Of a stretch of DNA of 20,603 bases, positions 8,270-16,239 are shown in pieces. The translations under genes were made by a program, and so were the position numbers. Positions within the stretch are counted from its first letter, which is position 1. The number at the start of each line of letters is the position of its first letter. Source of the DNA: a virus. The stretch lies in IMG/VR virus record IMGVR_UViG_3300024262_000313, positions 1 through 20,603 of that record; one strand, given 5' to 3'. The notes below the pieces were generated by a model that saw only the letters and a program-made list of their open reading frames with translations, made no database searches and was not told where the DNA came from.

Positions 8270-10675
8270 TTAGCTAGGACCAAATTGTTCTAATCCAAAT
8301 CCACCTAAATTATCGTTTCCAGCAGATTCAAAGTCTTTAGGTAATAAATCATTTTGTCTTTGATCTATTAATTCTGACTGCTGTGTTCCTTGCATTTTTA
8401 TTCTTTTGTCTTTTCTATCTTCTAACTCTTTCTCTTTCTGAGACTCTGAGTTAGCAGTTACTTGAGCTAATTGCATTTTGTAATTAAACTCTTCAGCCAT
8501 AAGCTCTTTCTTAATACTAGCCTCCATCTGCCTACGTTGTATATCAAATTGAGATTTTGCTTGCTCTATACTTACTTTTTCAGAAGTTAAAGCTTGTTGT
8601 TTTTGAACTTCAAACATAGCTGCTTTTTCAGCAGATTCAGCATTGGCTTGAGCTTGAGCTTGAATATTTCTTTGTTGAGCTTCTTGTTCTCTTTTTATTT
8701 TTTGAGTTTGCCTTAGTTTTAGAAACTGATTGGCTGTTTTAGTGTTTTTAATCTCGCGGATATCAATAGCATCCGATAAGGCTATAGCCCCTGTTTGTAA
8801 AGCCATTTGAACATTTTGTTCTAATAAAGCTTTGTCATGATCCTCTGGTTCCATTTCTAAGTATAAACCAAAATCATGAAGTTGTAGATTTATTAATTCT
8901 TCTAGTGTTTTTGTGTTAAAAGTACTAATAGAATTTTTTAAAGAATTCTCAGTTAAAGGGTTTTGAATTAAATCAGCAACCTTAAGACTTATATTCTCAC
9001 ACATCCTTAAAGTAACGTACAGTAAAGAATCTAATAAATGTCTAGTAGCTGTATTAGAAGCGTTTACTGCTAATTTTTGTAAACCAACTAAAGCATCTTT
9101 ATCAGGAGCGCTACCGTCTCTAGCTTCATTTAAACCGGTTACATCACGAATCATTTGTAAATAGTATTGATAAGTGCCGATTAAACTCTGTATCTTAGCT
9201 TGTCCAGATGATGAAGATAATTCTTGAATAGGTACTTTACCTGCATTCATTCCACCTTCTTGAGTTAATGACCTACCTACTATACTACCCGTTTGGAAAT
9301 ACATATTAAGTGCTTCAGCAGGATTATAAGCTGTTCCATTACCTAAATCAACCTCTGCTAAACCATCCATATCTAAGAATACTCCATCTGGAACTATTCT
9401 AGACATTACTTGTTGTAATTTAAGATGTGTTAACTGTATCATATCAGCAAATCCAGTTATTCTACTTACTATAGATTCTATACGTCCTTTATACATTTTA
9501 GGTGCTGAAATACAAAAATTCATTTCAACTTTAGTTGTATCAGCTGTTGGTCTAGTCATATTTTCCGCTAGTTTCCATTCTAACATAGTATTATTACCTA
9601 GCACTTTAGCTCCAGTGTAAAGAACTTCTATAGTTCTATATACTCTTTCAAAATTATCATTTAATGGCGGATTAAATCCATCTGTCTTTTCTAATGTTTT
9701 TTCTAAACCTTGTTCTGTTTTTTTAATCTTGAACACCTGGTTCATATAAGTTTTGTATTCAAAATACATAACTTGAACAGTATTTTCATCGTAATTTCCC
9801 CAACCAGTTATATACTGAGAGTTTCCTGGCATTTCTTGTATCTTCTGTAACTCTTCCTCAGATAAATTAGGGAATTGTTTTTTAAGCTCTGGTATAGTTA
9901 TCGACTTTACTTCACCAACATAGTATATGTCCTCAAAGTTTGGATCCTCCGTGTAAGAGTAAACTAAATAAGCTGGATCAACATAGTCAATTTTAATACC
10001 TTCTGTTCTATCAAATCTTGTTTTACAAGCGGCAATACCTAGAATAGTTAAATCGGCTGCTAACCTTCTTTTGGTTTGATCATATTTATTAGCGGCTAAA
10101 ACATTGTTAATTACTTCTTCTTCAGCAATTTCTACATTTTGCTTATAAGACATCTGCATGTGAAGATCAAGTTCTTCTCTACTCTCAGGTAAAGTATTTA
10201 AGTCACTAGTCATAGACAAGTCTGCACCAAGTTGGTTTTTGATATCTATTAGCAACTCTTTAGTATTCATGTCTCTTTGAATTGCCGCTGCGTAATCAGT
10301 TCTAGTTTTAACAGAGAAAGGATCTTGTGCATAAGCTGAAATATCATAAGACTTATTAGACATACCATTAGCTACTATATCAACAAATTTAGATATGACA
10401 GGTACAGGTGTCCAGTCTAAATTCAAATAAGATAAATCACCATTTATAGATAATTCATCTTTGTATTTCTGTACGCTTTGCTCACCTCTAGCGTATAATC
10501 TTAATTGGTGAAAATTTGAGTACGACTGAGCGTATCTGTTACCAGACCTACCTTCTTGAAACCATTCGCCTTCTATAGCTCTTGCGACTTGCGTACCGTA
10601 ATCTAAGCTTGCTTTTATTTCGTCGCTAACTACTTGGCTAGGAAATGAACTATTAGTATTAGTCTGTATTTTCAT
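8270..10675 (-). CDS. Portal protein
   Basis: This 801-aa protein lies immediately downstream of the large terminase gene (3-base gap), the standard portal position. The length suits large portals of short-tailed phages. The N-terminal part includes LRLYARGEQSVQKYKDEL (about residues 58-75) and LDWTPVPVISKFVDIVANGM, which look like the clip/wing-side start seen in marine phage portals. The centre has FADMIQLTHLKLQQVMSRIV and PDGVFLDMDGLAEVDL, then the region RDVTGLNEARDGSAPDKDAL (about residues 523-542), typical of portal proteins ahead of the stem/crown helices. From about residue 640 the protein is a long Gln/Glu/Lys/Ala-rich helix (VQKQQALTSEKVSIEQAKSQ), probably a C-terminal coiled-coil or barrel reaching into the capsid. 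It would form the dodecameric DNA channel at one capsid vertex. Assignment rests on motif pattern and context together. Confidence 0.87.
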   Translation of the reverse strand: MKIQTNTNSSFPSQVVSDEIKASLDYGTQVARAIEGEWFQEGRSGNRYAQSYSNFHQLRLYARGEQSVQKYKDELSINGDLSYLNLDWTPVPVISKFVDIVANGMSNKSYDISAYAQDPFSVKTRTDYAAAIQRDMNTKELLIDIKNQLGADLSMTSDLNTLPESREELDLHMQMSYKQNVEIAEEEVINNVLAANKYDQTKRRLAADLTILGIAACKTRFDRTEGIKIDYVDPAYLVYSYTEDPNFEDIYYVGEVKSITIPELKKQFPNLSEEELQKIQEMPGNSQYITGWGNYDENTVQVMYFEYKTYMNQVFKIKKTEQGLEKTLEKTDGFNPPLNDNFERVYRTIEVLYTGAKVLGNNTMLEWKLAENMTRPTADTTKVEMNFCISAPKMYKGRIESIVSRITGFADMIQLTHLKLQQVMSRIVPDGVFLDMDGLAEVDLGNGTAYNPAEALNMYFQTGSIVGRSLTQEGGMNAGKVPIQELSSSSGQAKIQSLIGTYQYYLQMIRDVTGLNEARDGSAPDKDALVGLQKLAVNASNTATRHLLDSLLYVTLRMCENISLKVADLIQNPLTENSLKNSISTFNTKTLEELINLQLHDFGLYLEMEPEDHDKALLEQNVQMALQTGAIALSDAIDIREIKNTKTANQFLKLRQTQKIKREQEAQQRNIQAQAQANAESAEKAAMFEVQKQQALTSEKVSIEQAKSQFDIQRRQMEASIKKELMAEEFNYKMQLAQVTANSESQKEKELEDRKDKRIKMQGTQQSELIDQRQNDLLPKDFESAGNDNLGGFGLEQFGPS

Positions 10676-10678
10676 TTA

Positions 10679-12901
10679 TTAAATCATTTTTGATGATGAA
10701 CCAGTGTTATCATATTTTTTTATTCCTAAGTCTATAGGTTGGTATTCTCTCTTAGACGTTGGGATGTATCTATTCTTGTTGCAGGCCATTAAAGCTAATC
10801 CAGAGCTTATAGAAGCATCATATTTGGTTCTGTTATTTATATCAAATTTTGCCCAGTCTTCTAGTGTTCTTTGAAAATACATATCTCCAAACCCATTATC
10901 AGTGGAGCCAACGTAGGTATTTATATACGTTTCAATAGCTGCTGCATGCGCTTGTTTAATATCTTCACTAGAGTTAGGTATTCCACCTATATCTTTTTCT
11001 GTTACTGATAATTTATTCCAAACTTTATCAGGTCTATTCATAGAGTAACCTCTATAGCCTCTTCTTTTAAAGTGATATAATAATCTAGGTTTATTATTTT
11101 CACATAATATAGGCATTCCGTAGAACACACAAGCCATTAAAACGTCTTCAAAAAATATTTCAGCAGTTTGTGGTCTAGCTATATATTCTAAAAAGAAATG
11201 ATTTGGTGGTACATCTTCCATACTAAATTTAGTTAAACCATGTAAAGCTCCATTAGAACCTCTGCCATCAACTGTACCAGATATATCATAACTATCACAA
11301 CCAAAAGCTCCACAGTGTTCGTTACCCGGATACTTATTACCGTTCTTTAGTATTACGCGGTTTTGTAAGCTTAGAGGTGGAACCCAAGAAATTCTAAAAT
11401 TACCATCTTTATTTGGTATAAATATAACTTTAGAGTCTCTTACTCCATTCTCCCATTGAAAACTACCAATAGTTACAGATGATAAATTATTAAGGTCTTC
11501 GTTGCTATCTATCTGTTCGTATATTTTAGCTAAATTAAATAAAGACTGTTTTGTTTCGTCTCTAAAAGCGTGTTTCTCTGTTCTTGGAAACTGACGATAA
11601 TATTCATTTAAACCATCTTGATCATTCTTTAATCCTTCTACCTCATTATCCCAATGCTCTATAACACCTACTGTTATTTTATTACCACTTGGGTCTACGC
11701 AATCTTTCTGTGGGTTGTCGAATACAGGTAATCCGTAAGAATCAATGAATCCCTCGTAGTTCCATTCCATAGGTATGAACAAACTATATAGTCCTGAGCT
11801 AGTCTGACCATTGCGGTTTCTACTTGTAACGTCTGAAGCATTATAAAGTTTTTTAAAGTTCGCACCACCCTTATCTAAAGCATTTGATGTTGAACCCATC
11901 ATACATTTTCCAACGATCCTACTACCAAGTCTTAGACATGTTTTTGTAACTCGCCAGTTGTTTAGTATATTATCTGGTTTTTCCCACTTTCCACTCTCAT
12001 CGTGTACTAGTAGTTTTAATTTTTCTCCATCATAGGAGTTGTCACCAGTATTCTTCCAGTCTATAGTAGTATCAAGACCTGCAAGTTCCTCATCTGTTTT
12101 TCCTTCGTTTAATTTCTTTCTAGTAAGCCTAGATGCTGGTATTCTATAAGCTAATTCGGTTTTTGGCCTATCCATACCATCTTGAATTGGCTTGAAAAAG
12201 AAAGGGTAGTTAATTGATATGGGTACGACTTTATCAGTGAACATCTTTTTTGCATCAGCACCTGATTTGGATAAAATACCGAACCTTGAATCTGTTGATA
12301 TTGTGGCCATATTAACTGTTTCCCCGGATGCCATGAATGAAAATCCAGAACGTCTATTTTTGAGGTATGACATTCCGTAGCATCTAATATCTGCTTTACA
12401 AGCTTCCCAGAAGATAAAGAATAATCTATTTGATTCCCTATAATCTGCTGACCCAATATCAATCTTGGACCACTGCAAGTACATGTAATGAGTGCCAGTG
12501 ATATAAGTTGGATTGCCATTATTAAAAAACCAAAAACCTTGTTCCCTTCTCTCAAATTCTTTGTCAATATACCCATACCATTCTTCTTTGAAATCAATAG
12601 AGTGCTTGTCCCATTCGAATACGTTTTTAATACTAGATAGTTTTTTAGGATATTCTAGCTTAGTCCACACTTGTTCTTTTTTATCATCAGAACATTTGTA
12701 AACTTCTTTAGATTCTAATGGTAGAGCAATTTTTAGATTTTGAATTTCTATAATTTCACCTATAGTACCGTCTTTGCTTATTATAACAATATCAAAATCA
12801 GCATTATAACCATACTCCCATTTTTTATACTTATTATTTCTATTAAGTATAATAGGTTTTATGTGGTCATTTATAGTTTTGACTAAAGTTTGCTTATACA
12901 T
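10679..12901 (-). CDS. Terminase large subunit (packaging ATPase-nuclease)
   Basis: This 740-aa protein would dock on the portal, pump DNA into the prohead and cut concatemers. Visible ATPase elements are a P-loop-position segment NRRSGFSFMASGE (about residues 182-194), a Walker B strand LLVHDES (297-303) with the Asp-Glu pair, and a coupling motif MMGSTSN (334-340). The C-terminal RNase H-like nuclease half has a candidate metal-binding Asp in FGCDSYD (Asp536), a Glu in ILCENNK (Glu601) and a late Asp in TKYDASISSGLALMA (Asp695). The canonical GK[ST] is absent from the P-loop-position segment; an Arg/Lys nearby may substitute, as in other divergent phage terminases. The start overlaps the preceding 93-aa gene by 8 bases, and the portal gene follows. 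The N-terminal ~100 residues are less conserved-looking. The start at 12901 is the first ATG in frame after the overlap. Confidence 0.88.
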   Translation of the reverse strand: MYKQTLVKTINDHIKPIILNRNNKYKKWEYGYNADFDIVIISKDGTIGEIIEIQNLKIALPLESKEVYKCSDDKKEQVWTKLEYPKKLSSIKNVFEWDKHSIDFKEEWYGYIDKEFERREQGFWFFNNGNPTYITGTHYMYLQWSKIDIGSADYRESNRLFFIFWEACKADIRCYGMSYLKNRRSGFSFMASGETVNMATISTDSRFGILSKSGADAKKMFTDKVVPISINYPFFFKPIQDGMDRPKTELAYRIPASRLTRKKLNEGKTDEELAGLDTTIDWKNTGDNSYDGEKLKLLVHDESGKWEKPDNILNNWRVTKTCLRLGSRIVGKCMMGSTSNALDKGGANFKKLYNASDVTSRNRNGQTSSGLYSLFIPMEWNYEGFIDSYGLPVFDNPQKDCVDPSGNKITVGVIEHWDNEVEGLKNDQDGLNEYYRQFPRTEKHAFRDETKQSLFNLAKIYEQIDSNEDLNNLSSVTIGSFQWENGVRDSKVIFIPNKDGNFRISWVPPLSLQNRVILKNGNKYPGNEHCGAFGCDSYDISGTVDGRGSNGALHGLTKFSMEDVPPNHFFLEYIARPQTAEIFFEDVLMACVFYGMPILCENNKPRLLYHFKRRGYRGYSMNRPDKVWNKLSVTEKDIGGIPNSSEDIKQAHAAAIETYINTYVGSTDNGFGDMYFQRTLEDWAKFDINNRTKYDASISSGLALMACNKNRYIPTSKREYQPIDLGIKKYDNTGSSSKMI

Positions 12902-13175
12902 TCTTAGATCTACCTTCAGCGAAACCTTTGAATTGTTTCTCTTGTTTAACGTCTCTTGGCTTCTCCTGTAATAATTTTTCCTCTTCCTCTATGCGATTAA
13001 GTATTTCAAAAGCGTCAAATATAGCTAGCTTTTTAGTAGCGGCAGCATTTTTAAGTCTATCAGCTGAGATGTCTTCTCCTGAGTCAACAATCTTTTCCTG
13101 CGCCACTTTTATTAATTCCTCAACTGCTTTTTGCCCAGCTCGGATTATATTTAACTTCGTCTCCTTGTTTGTCAT
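12894..13175 (-). CDS. Small terminase subunit candidate or terminase-associated protein
   Basis: This 93-aa, almost entirely helical protein is encoded directly upstream of the large terminase and overlaps it by 8 bases, while overlapping the 201-aa gene before it by 56 bases. The middle segment AATKKLAIFDAFEILNRIEE is recalled from small proteins beside terminase genes in marine phage contigs. Charged helices (LIKVAQEKIVDSGEDI and IEEEEKLLQEKPRD) could form an oligomeric coiled coil. Its size, helix content and position suit a small terminase subunit, but no clear helix-turn-helix DNA-binding motif is visible, so the role is inference. The 56-base overlap is long but no later Met exists in frame. 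Confidence 0.6.
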   Translation of the reverse strand: MTNKETKLNIIRAGQKAVEELIKVAQEKIVDSGEDISADRLKNAAATKKLAIFDAFEILNRIEEEEKLLQEKPRDVKQEKQFKGFAEGRSKNV

Positions 13176-13725
13176 ATTTGATTACAATATCATTTGATTT
13201 CATACAATACAATCTTTCGTTATCTATAAAAAATTCAAACTCACCGAACGGTGTGTAACCAACTAGATCACCAGGATTGATTTCTATAGCTTCTAATGAG
13301 CTATTACCATATTTTAGTATTCCTATAAGCTTTTTTTCTTTATCTGCTGTTAGATCATCACTATCAATTATAGGATTTACAAAGCATCTATCTCCAAAAG
13401 CTTTCCATTCACTATCTCGTTTATATAAATAAACTTGATCTATAGAACAGAAAAATTTATCATCAGTAAATTTAGATCTACTATCTTTTTGATTACCTCT
13501 CATATCGTAGAATCTTCTAAAAACATTGTGATGTATTATTACGGTATCACCTTTTTTAATTTTAGTTTCAAAAGCTCTAGGTACTTCTAGTACCACAGCT
13601 CTGTTACTAACTGATTTAAACGATTCGATACTACTATTAGTTATTAAAGTTTTATCACCTACTTTAATTTCATTATCGTATCTTTTATTGACAGGTTCAA
13701 CAATAAAGTCAAATAAACTCTGCAT
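13120..13725 (-). CDS. Tandem GroES-like protein, possible pseudo-dimeric co-chaperonin
   Basis: This 201-aa protein reads as two copies of a GroES-like pattern. Half one has LFDFIVEPV (residues 4-12), like GroES LHDRVIVKR. It then has AVVLEVPRA (43-51), IKKGDTVIIHHN (56-67), like GroES VKVGDIVIFND, and FFCSIDQVYLYK (91-102), like the GroES C-terminal strand. Half two repeats this with FGDRCFVNPI (110-119), LIGILKYGNSS (133-143), INPGDLVGYTP (149-159) and LYCMKSNDIVIKYD (172-185). I recall similar proteins in marine phage contigs. No clear GroES mobile loop is seen; residues 18-40 could fill that position. It starts on the stop of the 75-aa gene (TAATG) and runs 56 bases into the terminase-side 93-aa gene. 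An alternative is a virion protein that uses the same beta-barrel. The comparison was made by eye. Confidence 0.5.
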   Translation of the reverse strand: MQSLFDFIVEPVNKRYDNEIKVGDKTLITNSSIESFKSVSNRAVVLEVPRAFETKIKKGDTVIIHHNVFRRFYDMRGNQKDSRSKFTDDKFFCSIDQVYLYKRDSEWKAFGDRCFVNPIIDSDDLTADKEKKLIGILKYGNSSLEAIEINPGDLVGYTPFGEFEFFIDNERLYCMKSNDIVIKYDKQGDEVKYNPSWAKSS

Positions 13726-13952
13726 TAGTATGTAAGATCATATTCAACGGATACCGCCATGTTGGAATTAAACTTCTTCCATGGCATTACCTCGTTACTT
13801 TTCTTAATATAAACGTTATAAGAATTATCAGATTCTTCGTGTAGTATGTGAGATATTTCATGACCTCCATAAACCGATTGACCTACAGCGTAATGCATTG
13901 CATCCGTTTTGTAGTCAGAACCTATACTTATTTTTCTTATTATTGAAGACAC
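13725..13952 (-). CDS. Small protein of unknown function
   Basis: This 75-aa protein uses a GTG start at 13950-13952; the next in-frame Met is residue 19, which would remove the SIIRKISIGSDYKTD segment. It contains YAVGQSVYGGHEISHILHEE and ends with SVEYDLTY, mixed beta and loop. The HEISH run looks superficially like a zinc-protease HExxH motif but reads H-E-I-S-H within a short protein, so a protease claim is not supported without further evidence. The stop overlaps the start of the 201-aa GroES-like gene, suggesting translational coupling. Confidence 0.6.
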   Translation of the reverse strand: MSSIIRKISIGSDYKTDAMHYAVGQSVYGGHEISHILHEESDNSYNVYIKKSNEVMPWKKFNSNMAVSVEYDLTY

Positions 13953-13956
13953 GTTA

Positions 13957-14214
13957 TTACTCTATTACTTCTGCTGCTTCTACTTCTTCCTTAATCTCTT
14001 CAAAGCTACCATCATGTAAATTAATACTGATTGCTCCGTATTTCTCCTCTAAGACTTTCTTATTGTCTTCTACTTCTTTGTTGAGTTCTTGGATATGACC
14101 CATTAGTCCATACTTTTGAGCCTCTAACACACCTACTTGAGATAGTACTTGATTCATTTTTCCTTGGTTCTCTTGAACTAACTTTAACTCTTCTGCTGTA
14201 ATCTTGTTTTCCAT
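13957..14214 (-). CDS. Small coiled-coil protein
   Basis: This 85-aa protein is mostly helical with heptad-like spacing over residues 6-60 (for example KLVQENQGKMNQVLSQVGVL and IQELNKEVEDNKKVLEEKY). It then has a short ISINLHDGSF strand and an acidic tail. The pattern, helix-loop-helix with a GLMGHI turn, resembles small prefoldin-like or accessory phage proteins I have seen in marine phage contigs, but the function is unknown. It starts with the ATG at 14212-14214 after an A/T-only leader. Confidence 0.7.
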   Translation of the reverse strand: MENKITAEELKLVQENQGKMNQVLSQVGVLEAQKYGLMGHIQELNKEVEDNKKVLEEKYGAISINLHDGSFEEIKEEVEAAEVIE

Positions 14215-14255
14215 TTGATTTAATTTAATTGTTTTTAATGTAAATTTTACTATTA

Positions 14256-14654
14256 TTATTTATTATCACTTGATCGTTTTGATTTTTCCCATGTTCTACC
14301 CACAAAATAAGCACCGTACACTGTTATTAATAAAGATTGGAATATAGGTGTGTATTGTTCTGCTACCTTAAAACCTCCAATATTACCGTCGAAAAAAGCT
14401 AATATAGTAAAGACAACAGTTAAGTATATTAAAACTAAAGGTCTAATGTTTTTAGATAACCAACTATCGCTAACCATATCAGCTTTCCAGCGATCTGTAA
14501 CTTGAGCCTGTGCGTCACTATCAGCTTTCTCTAATATCTCTTGTATTAATCTCTGAGCCTCTAGCTTTTCTTCCTCGGTAGTCGTAAGCTTGTCAATAAC
14601 ATCACCAACACTTTTGATAACGCCACCTGTAAGCCATTGGAATATTTTATTCAA
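14256..14654 (-). CDS. Holin candidate, GTA-type 3-TM holin family
   Basis: This 132-aa membrane protein has a helical, soluble N-terminal part that includes TTEEEKLEAQRLIQEILEKA. It then carries the family-like segment WLSKNIRPLVLIYLTVVFTI (about residues 65-84) that spans a first membrane helix. A second is SLLITVYGAYFVGRTWEK (about 107-124). Arrangement and motif match the phage/gene-transfer-agent holin family with a conserved W-x-S-K-x-I-R-P start. It would open lesions in the inner membrane at lysis. No endolysin is visible in this window, so the lysis pair is incomplete here. Confidence is fairly high for the family, lower for the role. Confidence 0.75.
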   Translation of the reverse strand: MNKIFQWLTGGVIKSVGDVIDKLTTTEEEKLEAQRLIQEILEKADSDAQAQVTDRWKADMVSDSWLSKNIRPLVLIYLTVVFTILAFFDGNIGGFKVAEQYTPIFQSLLITVYGAYFVGRTWEKSKRSSDNK

Positions 14655-14675
14655 TTGATTTTGATTTAGTAGGGT

Positions 14676-15071
14676 TTATTGTTCTCTTTTTGCTTCTCTA
14701 GCAGCTACTCTGTCATACCTTTCTCTAAGCCTGTGTGCTTTCCTTTTATTCCCGCTAGCTAGCGCCGCTTCACCTTTAGCTCTAATTTTTTGAGATCTAG
14801 TTTGATCTACCTCGTTTTTTGGTTGTAACTTGGTTTGTAAAGTTACAGACTTTTTTTCAACATTAGATACAGCTTTCACTTCTGCTGTTTTAATTGTGTC
14901 TACAGCTCTAACCTTAGCTCTAGGTTTTTCAACTGCTTTTGTTGTGTCATCCTGAGCCCAACCGCGAGCCGTATATTCGTCCATCCTTGATTGACTACCG
15001 ATTTTGTAATCTTTCATACTACCAGTAGCTTTACCTCCTGGTTTTACGTAACTTCTTATATTAAAGACCAT
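14676..15071 (-). CDS. Basic small protein, unknown function
   Basis: This 131-aa protein is strongly basic (many Lys and Arg) with little hydrophobic content. The N-terminus (VFNIRSYVKPGGKATGSMKD, then YTARGWAQDD) looks more conserved. The middle is low-complexity with Lys/Val repeats, and the C-terminus is a basic helix (ANKRKAHRLRERYDR-like with RVAAREAKREQ at the end). It could bind nucleic acid or be packaged in the virion, but there is no recognisable domain. It belongs to a run of small genes between the chaperonin cassette and the terminase genes. Confidence 0.65.
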   Translation of the reverse strand: MVFNIRSYVKPGGKATGSMKDYKIGSQSRMDEYTARGWAQDDTTKAVEKPRAKVRAVDTIKTAEVKAVSNVEKKSVTLQTKLQPKNEVDQTRSQKIRAKGEAALASGNKRKAHRLRERYDRVAAREAKREQ

Positions 15072-15082
15072 CTTATTTATTT

Positions 15083-15328
15083 TTAATAGGGTTTATTATT
15101 CTTTTTTAAAGCTATCATTCTTCTATTAGCAACACTTCCTTTAGGAAATTCGTTTGGAAGCTTAGATATTTCACTCTTTGTCATTGTTTTTGCTTTTTCA
15201 AAAATATCTCTTCTATTATCGTTAACATCAACTTTCTTAATTAATGTACCTTGTTTTACTAAGTCATCAATAAGTTTTTTATTGATCGGTTTTTTAACCA
15301 CTATTTTTTTTGGGTCTATAATTACCAT
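15083..15328 (-). CDS. Small basic protein, unknown function
   Basis: This 81-aa protein is Lys-rich, with an N-terminal strand-like MVIIDPKKIVVKKPINKK and a C-terminal segment SEISKLPNEFPKGSVANRRM that looks conserved in style. No domain was recognised. It is preceded by an ATG with an A/T-rich leader and separated from its neighbours by 11 and 19 bases. Confidence 0.65.
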   Translation of the reverse strand: MVIIDPKKIVVKKPINKKLIDDLVKQGTLIKKVDVNDNRRDIFEKAKTMTKSEISKLPNEFPKGSVANRRMIALKKNNKPY

Positions 15329-15347
15329 GTGTTAATTTTTTATTATG

Positions 15348-15593
15348 TTACCATTTTACTTTATCTGCCCAGTAAGCAGCAGAACTTTTACCTTTAGCAA
15401 TATTCTTGCCATGCCTAGCTTTAAAAGATTTTCTTTTTGCTTTCATTTCGTCAGATTCACCAGCTTTAGGTTTACCAGCTGTACTAGCTCCAGCTTCTCC
15501 AAATCTAATTATTTTCTCAATACCATTATAACAAGCTTTAACTACATGAGACTTCCCTCCACTAGACTGAGCCTTTGGCTTGTTACAAGGCAT
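15348..15593 (-). CDS. Conserved small phage protein (PCNKP type)
   Basis: This 81-aa basic protein starts at the ATG at 15591-15593. A GTG 18 bases upstream would add MINKKE, but I prefer the ATG because MPCNKP is the usual N-terminus I recall. It has SHVVKACYNGIEKIIRFGEA, then GKPKAGESDEMKAKRKSFKA and AYWADKVKW at the end. This family is widespread in marine phages and its function is unknown. Gly/Lys-rich and basic composition suggests nucleic-acid contact or virion packaging, but that is inference. Confidence 0.75.
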   Translation of the reverse strand: MPCNKPKAQSSGGKSHVVKACYNGIEKIIRFGEAGASTAGKPKAGESDEMKAKRKSFKARHGKNIAKGKSSAAYWADKVKW

Positions 15594-15622
15594 TTCTTTC
15601 TTATTTATCACCTTTTATAAGT

Positions 15623-15805
15623 TTATTTTTCCTGTTCTTGTTCTTGTTCTTGCTTATTCTTATTATTGCTTAAACGAACCCATCTATTTAATGTATATCC
15701 TATAGACACCGATAATAGTAATATTTTCAACCCCATTTCAAGATCTGAAAAGGTTGTAACGCTTAAAGTTATAGTATTTAAGCTGTACAGTTTTATGTCA
15801 CTCAT
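15623..15805 (-). CDS. Small one-TM protein with Glu-Gln repeat tail
   Basis: This 60-aa protein starts at the ATG at 15803-15805; a GTG 9 bases upstream is the alternative. One hydrophobic segment (MGLKILLLSVSIGYTL, residues 24-39) is followed by RWVRLSNNK and a QEQEQEQEK tail. The one-membrane-span layout with a charged C-terminal tail is seen in phage lysis accessory and holin-type proteins, and a holin candidate lies about 1 kb downstream. No family is certain. The tail is encoded by a CAAGAA microrepeat near 15633-15652. Confidence 0.6.
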   Translation of the reverse strand: MSDIKLYSLNTITLSVTTFSDLEMGLKILLLSVSIGYTLNRWVRLSNNKNKQEQEQEQEK

Positions 15806-15817
15806 GTTAAGCACTTT

Positions 15818-15988
15818 CTATTTCTTTGCTACTTGAGTAATTGGACCAGCTTTATGGGTTGGTTCAATAAACTTCAATTTCATACCAGTAATTCCAGAGC
15901 TAGATCCTTTACCGTGAGGTCTACCATCTTGGCTTAAGGGACCATCCCATACGGTGTTTTCTCCTGTGATTTGTTTTTTGATGTCCAT
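15818..15988 (-). CDS. Short protein, unknown function
   Basis: A 56-aa open frame runs from the ATG at 15986-15988 to a TAG at 15818-15820, filling the gap between the 76-aa and 60-aa genes. It reads MDIKKQITGENTVWDGPLSQ, with a Gly/Ser-rich middle and IEPTHKAGPITQVAKK at the end. No domain was recognised. Same-strand fit into an otherwise empty 192-base gap and an A/T-rich leader (AATTAAACAACATGG) support it. Confidence 0.6.
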   Translation of the reverse strand: MDIKKQITGENTVWDGPLSQDGRPHGKGSSSGITGMKLKFIEPTHKAGPITQVAKK

Positions 15989-16006
15989 GTTGTTTAATTT
16001 ATGTTA

Positions 16007-16237
16007 TTAATATGTTTGATTAATGAAGTTAGGATCAACAGAATTTGCTTTTTGTTGTACATCACCAAAAATACCATTTGCCAAAGCTTGGTCTTTATAG
16101 TTAAATACAGGCCTTGCAGAGCCAAGTTCATTGCTTGGTACTGGTGGAACCTGAGCTTGTTGCTGAACAGGTAGAGCTTGCTGTACTGGCATCCCAGTCA
16201 ATGGGTCTACTGGTAAAGGTTGTAGTTGATCTATCAT
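16007..16237 (-). CDS. Pro/Gln-rich small protein, unknown function
   Basis: This 76-aa protein has an N-terminal half rich in Pro, Gln, Val and Ala (for example LPVDPLTGMPVQQALPVQQQ) and a C-terminal half with NELGSARPVFNYKDQALANG and FGDVQQKANSVDP. It is probably disordered with a short folded C-terminus, as in small virion-linked proteins. It starts 2 bases after the stop of the winged-helix-like gene. Confidence 0.65.
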   Translation of the reverse strand: MIDQLQPLPVDPLTGMPVQQALPVQQQAQVPPVPSNELGSARPVFNYKDQALANGIFGDVQQKANSVDPNFINQTY

Positions 16238-16239
16238 AA

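Noticed and set aside
12151-12701. Minus- and plus-strand open frames within the terminase gene (148 and 62 codons)
   Set aside because: Both lie within the terminase reading frame region, which shows clear motifs. Their translations show no conserved pattern.
13725-13952. HEISH run as a zinc-protease motif in the 75-aa protein
   Set aside because: It fits H-E-x-x-H in form, but the protein is short, lacks a third ligand context and has no protease-like fold features. Chance is the better explanation.
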